In this document: piece by piece, positions 1 to 8,288 of the stretch | Position numbering within the stretch: the stretch's first letter is position 1 | How the letters are laid out: each line of letters begins with the position of its first letter | Origin: Fidelibacterota bacterium UBA7303 | Lineage (GTDB): Bacteria > Fidelibacterota > Marinisomatia > Marinisomatales > UBA1611 | NCBI GenBank assembly: GCA_002471805.1 | Contig: DKQR01000073.1 | Coordinates: 1-24,604, forward strand | Reading direction: 5' to 3' | Length of the DNA stretch: 24,604 nt | The notes under the pieces: generated by a model | What the model was told of the DNA's origin: nothing | The model's input: only the letters and a program-made list of their open reading frames with translations | Database searches by the model: none | Program-made: the position numbers and the translations under genes

Positions 1-70
1 TCAATGTGGGACTCCGCATCCCCCTTACCTCGGATTACCACCTGAACCAAGGGTTCACTCACATTTTTAA

Positions 71-93
71 GCCCCGCTGTTGCGGGGTTTTTT
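71..93 (+). terminator. Rho-independent terminator of a gene off the left edge
   Basis: A perfect 6-bp GC stem (CCCCGC at 72-77 pairing with GCGGGG at 82-87) with a TGTT loop is followed by six T residues at 88-93. The T-tract lies only on the plus-strand side, so it ends plus-strand transcription entering from before base 1. The minus-strand gene that converges on it has no T-tract on its side of the hairpin. Confidence 0.85.
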
Positions 94-164
94 ATAACTG
101 ATTGGTTTGTAATAAATATAAATCTCTTATTTCTAAATACAACGATGGCAATTGTGTACAATTA

Positions 165-1280
165 TTATTGCGGACGGAATTTCTGAACTCTTTTCCCTGT
201 TTCAACTTCAGTGGTATACAGGTTGCCTTTAGAATCCATGGCCACATTGTGAATCCACCCAAATTGACCGGCGTATCGTCCAGGCCGACCTAGTGAATCA
301 CTGACAACCAAATTGTGCCGGTTAAGAATCCATACCCTGTTATTCATGCCATCGGCTACATAAAGCATACTTTGTTGTGGGTCTCGGGATAATTCAATAT
401 CCCAGACAGATCCCATATCCAGCGTTTTTGGCGCTATAAATGCTTCTTTTATAAAAGTCCCATCTTTTTGAAAAACTTGGATGCGGTTATTCACACGATC
501 AGCAATATAAACATGTCCATCATTTGATAGACGTATTGCATGGACTGGACTGCGGAAGGAACTGTCCGGTGGCGCCAAAGATGAATAATCAGGCAAAGGT
601 CTATCATGAGGAACAGAACCATAAGCCCCCCAATGACGTTTGTATTCACCGGTGGTAGCATCAACGACAATAATACGGCGATTGCGATAACCATCAGAAA
701 TATAGGCCTCATTATTTTCGGCATCCACAGCTATATCTGTTGGTCTTCCCAGATGTTGTATATCATTACTGCCACCATAAACACCATATTCCCCAACTTG
801 CAATAATAACTCTCCTTTGTTACTCAGCTTAAGCACCACGTCATCCGTATTTCCGGCACCGGCAATCCAGATATTGTCTTCATGATCGATAAATAGTCCG
901 TGCTCGGTCTGGGGCCACTGACCGGAGAAGTTTTTTCCGCCAAACCAGGTCAGCAGGTTTCCCTGCTGATCGAAAGCAAGTACCGATGGAGCAGGTAAGC
1001 AGCAGTCGTCCAAAGGTGGATCTTGGGCCAGGCCGGCTTCCTGCGGTGTCAGAGAATTGGGCCGCTGTACAATCCAGATGTTGTCCTTGGAATCGACATC
1101 AACCCCAGCCACCTGACCCATTATCCAGTTGTTCGGCAACTGTTTGGGCCAATCTGGAACAACGTCAAATTTTGTGGGAGCCGGAACTGCTATTGAATCC
1201 ACAGAAGCACAGGTAAAAATAAACAGACATAAAAGCGCGCCAAAGATTCTGTTTACAAAATGTTTATTGATTTTCATCAT
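165..1280 (-). CDS. Secreted NHL-type six-bladed propeller, peptidyl-hydroxyglycine lyase (PAL)-like
   Basis: This is a 371-residue exported protein with an N-terminal hydrophobic signal (about residues 10-26). Cys24 follows I-F-T, which is a poor lipobox, so lipid anchoring is uncertain. The rest is a run of NHL-like blades (for example GRPTDIAVD, SDGYRNRRI, DGHVYIADRVNNRIQVF, KGNLYTTE). By eye it lines up along its length with the lyase domain of eukaryotic peptidylglycine alpha-amidating monooxygenase: Arg73, His127 (EHGL), Tyr198 (SDGY), His247 (VHAI), Arg262 (ADR) and His344 (IHNV) fall where PAL has its catalytic Arg/Tyr and three zinc-binding His. Such bacterial proteins are usually annotated only as NHL or 6-bladed propeller, and the true substrate is unknown. 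The start is ATG at 1280 with GAGG six bases upstream; a second ATG follows directly at 1277. No neighbour is co-oriented, so it is probably monocistronic. Confidence 0.85.
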   Translation of the reverse strand: MMKINKHFVNRIFGALLCLFIFTCASVDSIAVPAPTKFDVVPDWPKQLPNNWIMGQVAGVDVDSKDNIWIVQRPNSLTPQEAGLAQDPPLDDCCLPAPSVLAFDQQGNLLTWFGGKNFSGQWPQTEHGLFIDHEDNIWIAGAGNTDDVVLKLSNKGELLLQVGEYGVYGGSNDIQHLGRPTDIAVDAENNEAYISDGYRNRRIIVVDATTGEYKRHWGAYGSVPHDRPLPDYSSLAPPDSSFRSPVHAIRLSNDGHVYIADRVNNRIQVFQKDGTFIKEAFIAPKTLDMGSVWDIELSRDPQQSMLYVADGMNNRVWILNRHNLVVSDSLGRPGRYAGQFGWIHNVAMDSKGNLYTTEVETGKRVQKFRPQ

Positions 1281-1714
1281 CGTGAGCCTCGATTAGTTGC
1301 AATGGTTCTTACAATGGTTATGTAAAAAATACGATGTTACACTCCACTACCTAATCTATTATAATACCATTTAATTTATTACTCAAACCAAACCTAAAAG
1401 GTTTTCAAATTAAATTTTACGCAAATATTATACCTATAGAAATAAGGTCAATATTTTCTCCGTTATCAAATACCATACGCGGAAAAATATCTTTAGAATC
1501 TAATCATCCTAAAAAAACAGGCAACAAAATACAATTTTCAAATTAATTCAGCAGAATACGAATAATTAACCCAGGTTCATCTTTCGACTATTAGAAATTA
1601 TGAGTAGAATTTGGTTTTAGCCTGTAAAACAATTATCAAAACTGGGAAGTAATTCTGTTGCTTTTGTTTTACTTATTTACGAACTTCGCCAATGTGTGTG
1701 GGGAACTTGGTTTG

Positions 1715-1744
1715 TTTGATTTTTACTTAAATAATTTATTTTTG
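1715..1744 (+). promoter_or_regulatory. Candidate FCB-type promoter (TTTG-N18-TAnnTTTG)
   Basis: TTTG at 1715-1718 and TATTTTTG at 1737-1744 match the Bacteroidetes-type -33 TTTG and -7 TAnnTTTG boxes, with an 18-base gap. The leader to the downstream ATG would be about 60 bases. The region is so T-rich that a chance match is possible. Confidence 0.35.
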
Positions 1745-1799
1745 TAGATTTTGATTAAACTTGGTTCTCAAGTGAATCTCATCATAAAACCCAATTAAA

Positions 1800-1804
1800 A
1801 AGGA
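1800..1804 (+). promoter_or_regulatory. Shine-Dalgarno site, AAGGA
   Basis: AAGGA lies six bases before ATG 1811 and fixes this start. Genes of the 3965-14670 operon lack such a site. Confidence 0.7.
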
Positions 1805-1810
1805 TAAACT

Positions 1811-3868
1811 ATGAAAAACACGATAAATACTGTTTTATTCTCAATAATATCATGGGTCTGTCTAACATCTTTATCTGCTCAGATGGTAATGGATGGAGAT
1901 GATTCAGACTGGTCCGGTATATCCGGTGTTACAGCCGTAGATAACCTAGATGGGGCATACCCTGCAGAAGTGGGGGCTGCTGTTACTGACATTGTCGATC
2001 TTGCAGAAGTGAAGGCAACGACTGATGGTAACGTGCTTTACGTGTACCTCAAATTCCATGGTGGCCCAGCCTGGCCAAACTCGGCATATGTGAACGATAA
2101 CGATTCCGTCAGAAATAGAGGTTATTATAAACTGCTTATTGATGCAGATAATGATGCTACAACAGGCTGGAACAGTCACTATTACGAAGGGCACTTTACT
2201 CCTGTGGGTTATATGGCAAGCGCAGGTCTAGCAGATACAGACGCCATTGGTGCTGAAATCATGCTGGAGTGGGGTGCCGACTCCAGATGGGATGCAGATG
2301 CTGACAGCACTGAAATTAAATATTTTAGTTACTGGGCGGCTGACTATAGCGGCTACGATGGTGCAACGGATGATGGAGACGATTATGAAATTTTCGATAT
2401 GAGTGTTGAAGATACAGACGTAGAAACATCATTAGGCTGGGAAGGTGCCCTACAAATTGGCTCTACTGATAGTGAAACCCTTAACGCTGATGACCGCTAT
2501 TTCTGGAATGGGCACGGCTGGGGTAATAATTTTATTGAATTCGCTGTTGAAATTGCTCCATTTAAGGAATACTGGTCTGCATTAGGCATAGATTATTTTA
2601 ATGAAGATGATGTCATTGGTTTTGCTGGTATGACTGAAACTCCTGTAGATGATTGGGGTACTGATGTATCCGCCGGAGGTTCTTTTACAATCAGTGGTCA
2701 ACCATCTCGCCCAAACAGCATGTCTTTCGACGGTGATGACAGTGACTGGACAGGTCAACCTGTATTAGCAACAGCTGTTGATAATCTTGATGGAGCATAC
2801 CCTTCAGAAGTCGGTGCTGCTGTTACTGATATAGTAGATATCGCCGAAGTAAAAGCATTTGTTAATACGGAAGAGGATGCTCTATACTGGATGCTCAAAT
2901 TCCATGGTGGCCCATGCTGGCCAAACTCGGCATATGTGAACGACGGTGATTCGGTCAGAAATAGAGGTTATTATCATTTACTTATTGATATTGATAATGA
3001 TGTTACAACGGGCTGGAATAGCCACTATTACGAAGGTCACTACACTCCCGTCGGTTATATGGCAAGCGCGGGTCTACCAGATACAGACGCTATCGGTACA
3101 GAATTCATGGTTGAATGGGGTAGCGATACCCGGTGGCATTTGGATCCTGACAGTACAGAATACAAATATACCAGTTATTGGGCTGCTGATTATCATGAGT
3201 ATGATGGTCAAACAGATGATGGTGACGATTATGAGATATTCAATTATGATATCACATTTCCAACCCTGGAAAATGCACTGGCCTTTGATGGATCCCTGCT
3301 AAATAATAGTTCTGATCTAGATGTAGACCAGGATGGGGAAGCTGATCTGATTGATGGTTTTCCAGATTGGTATGCCAGTAGCTGGGGAGATAATTTCCTT
3401 GAAGTAGGCATGTCGCTGCGGACTTTACGGAACTATTGGTCAGCAATGGGTTTTACCGATCTAGATGATTATTCATCAATGGCCGTTGTGGGTTTTACTG
3501 AAACGCCAGTCGATGATTGGGGCACGGATTTTACACCTCGCGGAGAAATTGTTGTCCTAAGTGTTGAAGATGATGTCTCAAACCTGCCAGAGCAGTTTAT
3601 GTTGGAAAACAACTACCCGAATCCATTCAATCCGGAAACAAATATTTCATTTACGGTCCCTAATAATGGGAACATAAATTTGACTGTCTATAATGTTATG
3701 GGACAGAAAGTTTATACAATAGTAGATGGATATACACGCGCCGGAAACCATAGTGTCAAATGGAATGGTTTGGATCAAAACAGCAATGAAGTTTCCAGTG
3801 GAATTTATTTTTATTCCTTGAAATCAGATGCAGGTTCAATCACGAAAACCATGGTTTTGATGAAGTAA
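1811..3868 (+). CDS. Secreted tandem CBM9/DOMON-like protein with Por/T9SS-type sorting tail
   Basis: This is a 685-residue exported protein. Residues 1-24 are a signal peptide ending in LSAQ. Two homologous domains follow, about residues 25-300 and 304-590. Each begins with DGDDSDW and repeats the motifs NLDGAYP, KFHGGP.WPNSAYVND, NRGYY, DATTGWNSHYYEGH/DVTTGWNSHYYEGH, ETPVDDWGTD. The beta-rich domain opening with DG..SDW, followed by a (L/F)xID(A/V)DND.TTG motif, resembles CBM9-like/DOMON-like domains that bind sugars or other small ligands; ligand and function here are not known. Residues about 598-685 are a C-terminal sorting domain (NNYPNPFNPET, GQKVYTI, SGIYFYSL, KTMVLMK) that in T9SS organisms directs passage across the outer membrane and anchoring. 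It shares its domain plan with the protein at 17005 and is closed by its own terminator, so it is probably a separate, well-expressed unit. Confidence 0.85.
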   Translation: MKNTINTVLFSIISWVCLTSLSAQMVMDGDDSDWSGISGVTAVDNLDGAYPAEVGAAVTDIVDLAEVKATTDGNVLYVYLKFHGGPAWPNSAYVNDNDSVRNRGYYKLLIDADNDATTGWNSHYYEGHFTPVGYMASAGLADTDAIGAEIMLEWGADSRWDADADSTEIKYFSYWAADYSGYDGATDDGDDYEIFDMSVEDTDVETSLGWEGALQIGSTDSETLNADDRYFWNGHGWGNNFIEFAVEIAPFKEYWSALGIDYFNEDDVIGFAGMTETPVDDWGTDVSAGGSFTISGQPSRPNSMSFDGDDSDWTGQPVLATAVDNLDGAYPSEVGAAVTDIVDIAEVKAFVNTEEDALYWMLKFHGGPCWPNSAYVNDGDSVRNRGYYHLLIDIDNDVTTGWNSHYYEGHYTPVGYMASAGLPDTDAIGTEFMVEWGSDTRWHLDPDSTEYKYTSYWAADYHEYDGQTDDGDDYEIFNYDITFPTLENALAFDGSLLNNSSDLDVDQDGEADLIDGFPDWYASSWGDNFLEVGMSLRTLRNYWSAMGFTDLDDYSSMAVVGFTETPVDDWGTDFTPRGEIVVLSVEDDVSNLPEQFMLENNYPNPFNPETNISFTVPNNGNINLTVYNVMGQKVYTIVDGYTRAGNHSVKWNGLDQNSNEVSSGIYFYSLKSDAGSITKTMVLMK
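1883..3538 (+). repeat. Internal gene duplication, two copies about 840 bases apart
   Basis: The two ligand-binding-like domains of the secreted protein are a direct duplication with a period of 279-282 codons. DNA identity is patchy and locally very high: the 81 bases from 2048 match those from 2894 at 74 positions, including long identical blocks with identical codon choice. This points to recent duplication or ongoing gene conversion of that part. Confidence 0.85.
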
Positions 3869-3901
3869 TTACGGGTTCCGTTAAAAATAAAATCAATAAA
3901 G

Positions 3902-3938
3902 TGGGCTTGTCTGGTTGTGGCAAGCCCATTTTATTTTA
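3902..3938 (+). terminator. Rho-independent terminator after the tandem-domain protein
   Basis: The 8-bp perfect stem TGGGCTTG (3902-3909) and CAAGCCCA (3921-3928) has an 11-base loop and is followed by the T-rich tract TTTTATTTTA. The next gene starts only 26 bases further on, so either the operon promoter overlaps this element or some transcription reads through it. Confidence 0.85.
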
Positions 3939-3964
3939 TCAACATTAGCTTCATTATTTATTAT

Positions 3965-5383
3965 ATGGAAAATACCTTAAAAGTCCTTCGATCGGTCTTT
4001 ATACTTATTCTTTTTTCACTGTTGTCAAACTGTTCTACAAGCACGAATGAAAATTTTGTACTGGCAACCTACCGTGGAGGTGAAGTTCGATTAAATGAAT
4101 ATGTTGATCATTATTTATTAAGCACAAAACGTAAACCCGATGAAATGCCTACGGAAGACAATTTGATTGATATAGTATCAGAAAAAGCAATTAGTAAAAT
4201 CGCAATACTGGAGGCTCAGAACAGAGAATTAATTGATAGTCCAAATTTCCTTAAAAAGTTAAATCACGGTCAAAAAAAGATTCTGTTTTATAGATATATG
4301 AGACAGGAAATTATTAATGCTGTTATTACGGACAGTCTGGTCAGGCGGTTTTATTCTGATTACAGTCCCCAGTATAATATGAAATATATTCTCAGACCAT
4401 TTATTGAAAAATCAAAACAGGAATTTATACAATCACAAAAAGATACGATTGATTTCATTTATGAGATGTTGCAAAATGGATATTCATTTGCAGAGCTTGC
4501 AAAAAGATATTCGCAAGACATGGCTTCCAATAAAAAGGGTGGTGATTTAGGTTTCCTGGTAAAAGAATCAATAGGAGATGGAATCATTCGCAGTGTAATG
4601 GATACACTGTCTGATTATTCTTATTCAGCGCCGTTTCTGGGTGTTGCCGGGTACTATATATTATATAAAGGAGAAAAACGCGAAGTAAATATTCCCCTTT
4701 TTAAAGATGTAAAAGACAGGATCTGGCAAACTCTTTACAGGACAAGACGGCACTATATAAAAGAAAAAGCAAAATTAAGATTTGATCAATTGTCATATCA
4801 TTACAATTATAATGTTCATGAAATAACCATAAAAAAAATTTCAAATGAGCTTAAAAACCAACCAAAACGGGATCCTTTCAAATATGAAAATTTATCGATT
4901 GATGTTTTAAATGAACCAGTAGCAACTTCTACAGAAGACACTTTATACATTAGAGATATATACGCAGATAAGAAGAAAAGACCAACGGATAAGTTTGACT
5001 TTAGATTGAGATTAAATGCATTGGCTCAAGAAAAACTGTTTGCACTTCATGCACGAGAATTGGATATCCATAAAGAAAATGAAGTAATAGATGAATTGCA
5101 AAATATATATGATTCTCATTTGAGAAATGAACTTTATCATCAGGAAGTAAAAATAAAAGCAGATAATAAAATTGAATTAATTTCTGATGAAGAAATAAAA
5201 CAATTATCACGATTCGAATTAAGACGATTACATTTAGATATAGAGAAAGATTTTCGCCAATTACTTGAAGCCGAAATGAAGGAGAAATTCAAATTAGAGA
5301 TCATTGATCATCAAATGGAAAATGCTCTTCAAATTGCATTAAGAAAAAAGAAACTGCAAAATATGGAAATGGTATCAAAATAG
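3965..5383 (+). CDS. PpiC/parvulin-type peptidyl-prolyl isomerase lipoprotein
   Basis: A predicted periplasmic lipoprotein foldase of 472 residues. ATG 3965 is preferred to the in-frame ATG at 3917 because the latter lies inside the terminator hairpin and would add a run not resembling a signal peptide. From 3965 the protein begins with a hydrophobic segment ending LLSNC, a lipobox-like site with Cys23 as the lipidated residue (Asn at -1 is unusual). A rotamase domain spans about residues 136-232, with the family hallmark FAELAKRYSQD ... KGGDLGF (175-197) and the closing GYYILYKGEKR. The long remainder (about 235-472) is charged and helical, rich in Lys/Glu, and unassigned; it may be a SurA-like chaperone module. 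The stop is four bases before the receptor gene, so the two are probably translationally coupled. No Shine-Dalgarno site is visible. Confidence 0.85.
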   Translation: MENTLKVLRSVFILILFSLLSNCSTSTNENFVLATYRGGEVRLNEYVDHYLLSTKRKPDEMPTEDNLIDIVSEKAISKIAILEAQNRELIDSPNFLKKLNHGQKKILFYRYMRQEIINAVITDSLVRRFYSDYSPQYNMKYILRPFIEKSKQEFIQSQKDTIDFIYEMLQNGYSFAELAKRYSQDMASNKKGGDLGFLVKESIGDGIIRSVMDTLSDYSYSAPFLGVAGYYILYKGEKREVNIPLFKDVKDRIWQTLYRTRRHYIKEKAKLRFDQLSYHYNYNVHEITIKKISNELKNQPKRDPFKYENLSIDVLNEPVATSTEDTLYIRDIYADKKKRPTDKFDFRLRLNALAQEKLFALHARELDIHKENEVIDELQNIYDSHLRNELYHQEVKIKADNKIELISDEEIKQLSRFELRRLHLDIEKDFRQLLEAEMKEKFKLEIIDHQMENALQIALRKKKLQNMEMVSK

Positions 5384-5387
5384 TCAT

Positions 5388-8276
5388 ATGTTTAGAAGTA
5401 TTGTAAAATATATAATATTTCTATTATTTATTTTTAGTTTAGTTTTTTCCGGGTCAACAGGAAAAATTGGCGGGAGAATAGTGGATAATAAAACAGGAAA
5501 GCCATTAGCGGGTGTCAATGTAATTGTAACCGGAACCGGAATTGGAGCTGCTTCCGGGCTCGATGGCAGTTATATGATTATCAATGTTCCCCCAGGTTCA
5601 TATTCTATAAACGCTACAATGATCGGATATAAAAAACATAATGTCACAAATGTGATTGTTTCAGTTGATCGAACAACCAGAATAGAAATAGAATTAAGCG
5701 AAACAGTAATTGCGGGTGAAGAAGTGACTGTTATAGCAAAACGAAAAAACGTGGAACTCGACCGTACAAATACTGCTTCGTACATTAATCGTGAAGAGAT
5801 AGAGAGCTTACCTGTTTCTACCGTGGATGATATATTACAGCTGCAGGCTGGTATTGTTTCTGATGCTGGGGGGAATCTGCATATCAGGGGCGGTCGATCC
5901 CGTGAAATCGCTTATATGGTTGATGGTGTTCCAGTCACCGACACTTATAGTCAGTCTGGTGGTTCCATGGTCAGTATTGAAAATAATTTTATCAAAGAAC
6001 TACAAGTAATAACTGGAACGTTTAACGCTGAGTATGGGTCTGCTCAATCTGGGATCGTGAACGTTGTTACTAAAATTCCCGGGTTAAGATATGAAGGTTC
6101 CATTGAACAGTTATTAGGAAGTTTTTATTCTCCGGGACGTCCTCAATATATCGGTTTGAGCACTTTCCAACCTACCTCAGAAAAAGAAATGAAGGTTTCA
6201 ATTTCAGGTCCATTATTAAACTTGAAAAAATCAGGTAAGGTAGGATTTTTTCTAAATGGTCGTTTTGTAGATTCAAATGGATGGTTAAATGGTCAGCGCC
6301 GATACATGCCGGAAGACGGGTGGGAAATTGAGGTTTACCGGGAGTGGTATTCCGCGACCTATGATCCAAAAGATCCGCTAATCATCCCCCTGCCAGACTC
6401 ACTCCATACGGGTGATGGGAATATTGTACCTATGGACTGGGAAAAAATGGTGAGTTTGAACTTTAAACTTGTTTACCAGCCATCACCAAAACTGACCTTT
6501 TCTATTAATTCATTTTATAATGATTCATATGGCAAAGGATACAGTTCATCTTGGAGGTTTTGCCCGGATGGTAATGCCTCATGGGTAGATCAGAGCATGT
6601 CCTCCATGCTTATTATTACTCACAGTCCTTTTGAAAATTTGTTTTACAATTTGAGATATTCATTTCAAAAGTCTGCGTCCAAACGATATGCGTTTGAAAA
6701 TGCAGATGATCCCCGTTATCAAATCACAGCAGTTAACGCTTGGGACCCCGGGAAATTATCCGGTTATGATTACGGAGGAATCTACAGTTGGGACAGAAGA
6801 TCAGATGAGCAGTTTATCCATTTAACCAATGGTGATATTACCTGGCAAATAAATAATATTATCGAGATAAAGGGCGGTTTTGAAGCAAAAACATATACCC
6901 TGCACTATTTGAATGCCCCCATGCGTGAAGTATTAGGCTATGAAACTATGCAGTTTCCATGGTCAAGGTCTGAAATATTTGATTTTGAGATTCCATATGT
7001 AATGTTTCGGGACTCCACAGCAAAATATGAATTTGGCAACCTGCGTTTACGGGAAACCCACCCAGATAGTTTATCAGATCACCTGTTTTACACAGATTAC
7101 ACCCGGGAGCCCATGGAAGCGTCCGGATTTGTCCAGACAACCCTTGAACTGGGCAAGGTTATCCTCAATGCTGGCATAAGACTGGATTATTTTTGGCCCA
7201 ATGATCGCTGGGCACCAGATTATTCACTTGTATACCCAGAATTTGTCGGGGCAGACGATTACTATGAACAGGCAAAAAGAAAATACAAATTCAGTCCGCG
7301 CTTCGGTCTCTCTTTCCCCATCTCAACAACAGGAGCACTAAGATTATCCTACGGTCATTTTTTCCAGATACCAAGTTATGAAAAAATGTATCAAAATCCG
7401 GTTCTCCCCCATTATAATCAATTTAGTATTATTGGTAGTCGGATAGGAAATCCTAACCTGAAACCGGAAAACACTGTCCAATATGAGGTCGGATATCAGC
7501 AGGAGCTAACAAGCAGTTTGGCCATGGAATTGTCGGTCTTCCACAAAGATATCAAGGACTTGCTGGGTATAGAAATACTAACCCTGAGCAATGCTTCCAC
7601 CTTTTACAGATATATAAACAAAGAATATGGAAATTCATCGGGTGTTACCCTTGCATTTAATTATACTGCACCTGACAGAAAATTTGTTACTGGTATTGAT
7701 TACACCTACATGCTGGCAAAGGGTAGTGCATCCAGTCCGGAAATGTTGCGGGATATCAGTATTTTATCCGGTCCAGGTATGGGATCTTATACTATTGCGG
7801 TTAGAAAAATAAACTATTTAGACTGGGATCAGCGTCATTCATTGAATACTACAATTTCCTATAGACCTAATAATAAGTGGAACATCGGTTTAGTAAGCCA
7901 GTTGGGATCTGGTTTACCCTATAGCCCTTCAACATTAGATCCATCTATATCATTGCCAGGAGGAGAGTGGGATAATGCTGGAAGAAAACCTGTGCGCTGG
8001 GGTACCGACTTAAAACTAGTAAGGAATTCTACAATATTCGGTTATAAAAACAGTATAATATTGAATGTGTTTAATCTCTTCAACCATTTGAATGAAAATA
8101 ATGTAAGAAGTATAACCGGCCGGGCTGGACCAAATGCATATCCTCCTGAAATTGACAGGAAAAGAAATAATCGAATCTTAAAGATAGGTGAATTCACCTT
8201 AGACGAAGCCAATTATAATCCTACAGATTATTCCCGCCCTAGATTAATTCAATTAGGAATCATGTTTCAATTTTGA
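5388..8276 (+). CDS. TonB-dependent outer-membrane receptor
   Basis: This is a 962-residue outer-membrane transporter of the FCB type. A signal peptide (1-23) is followed by a carboxypeptidase-regulatory-like beta domain (about 25-105: GGRIVDNKTGKPLAGVNVIV, DGSYMIINVPPGSY). The TonB plug spans about 120-235 (PVSTVDDILQLQAGIV, LHIRGGRSREIAYMVDGVPV, EYGSAQSGIVNVVTK). The remainder is a 22-strand-type barrel ending in the typical NVFNLFN segment and a C-terminal aromatic residue (GIMFQF). The substrate cannot be read from sequence. No SusD-like lipoprotein partner accompanies it; instead it sits between a foldase and a PorV-like gene, so it is not a standard SusCD pair. Confidence 0.93.
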   Translation: MFRSIVKYIIFLLFIFSLVFSGSTGKIGGRIVDNKTGKPLAGVNVIVTGTGIGAASGLDGSYMIINVPPGSYSINATMIGYKKHNVTNVIVSVDRTTRIEIELSETVIAGEEVTVIAKRKNVELDRTNTASYINREEIESLPVSTVDDILQLQAGIVSDAGGNLHIRGGRSREIAYMVDGVPVTDTYSQSGGSMVSIENNFIKELQVITGTFNAEYGSAQSGIVNVVTKIPGLRYEGSIEQLLGSFYSPGRPQYIGLSTFQPTSEKEMKVSISGPLLNLKKSGKVGFFLNGRFVDSNGWLNGQRRYMPEDGWEIEVYREWYSATYDPKDPLIIPLPDSLHTGDGNIVPMDWEKMVSLNFKLVYQPSPKLTFSINSFYNDSYGKGYSSSWRFCPDGNASWVDQSMSSMLIITHSPFENLFYNLRYSFQKSASKRYAFENADDPRYQITAVNAWDPGKLSGYDYGGIYSWDRRSDEQFIHLTNGDITWQINNIIEIKGGFEAKTYTLHYLNAPMREVLGYETMQFPWSRSEIFDFEIPYVMFRDSTAKYEFGNLRLRETHPDSLSDHLFYTDYTREPMEASGFVQTTLELGKVILNAGIRLDYFWPNDRWAPDYSLVYPEFVGADDYYEQAKRKYKFSPRFGLSFPISTTGALRLSYGHFFQIPSYEKMYQNPVLPHYNQFSIIGSRIGNPNLKPENTVQYEVGYQQELTSSLAMELSVFHKDIKDLLGIEILTLSNASTFYRYINKEYGNSSGVTLAFNYTAPDRKFVTGIDYTYMLAKGSASSPEMLRDISILSGPGMGSYTIAVRKINYLDWDQRHSLNTTISYRPNNKWNIGLVSQLGSGLPYSPSTLDPSISLPGGEWDNAGRKPVRWGTDLKLVRNSTIFGYKNSIILNVFNLFNHLNENNVRSITGRAGPNAYPPEIDRKRNNRILKIGEFTLDEANYNPTDYSRPRLIQLGIMFQF

Positions 8277-8288
8277 TGTTTCAAAAAA

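Larger units (their letters stand above)
1281..1810. other. Divergent intergenic region, 530 bases, no gene
   Basis: This very AT-rich stretch lies between the two divergent starts. It has no open frame of convincing composition and no obvious structured RNA. It must hold the promoters of both flanking genes. On the plus strand a TTTG-N18-TATTTTTG pair is visible. On the minus strand TAGGTTTG occurs at 1389-1396, but no TTTG lies at a suitable distance upstream of it. Confidence 0.6.

Noticed and set aside
1..101. Possible C-terminal end of a plus-strand gene before the first terminator
   Set aside because: Three short frames are open (ending at 45, 70 and 101). The one ending at 70 stops just before the hairpin, but the fragment is too short to identify or to choose a frame.
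1389..1396. TAGGTTTG promoter box for the minus-strand propeller gene
   Set aside because: Upstream TTTG copies lie 9 or 25 bases away, outside the usual spacing, and the box is over 100 bases from the start.
3917..3964. In-frame upstream start for the first foldase lipoprotein
   Set aside because: It lies in the loop of the 3902-3938 terminator, and ATG 3965 gives a proper lipoprotein signal.
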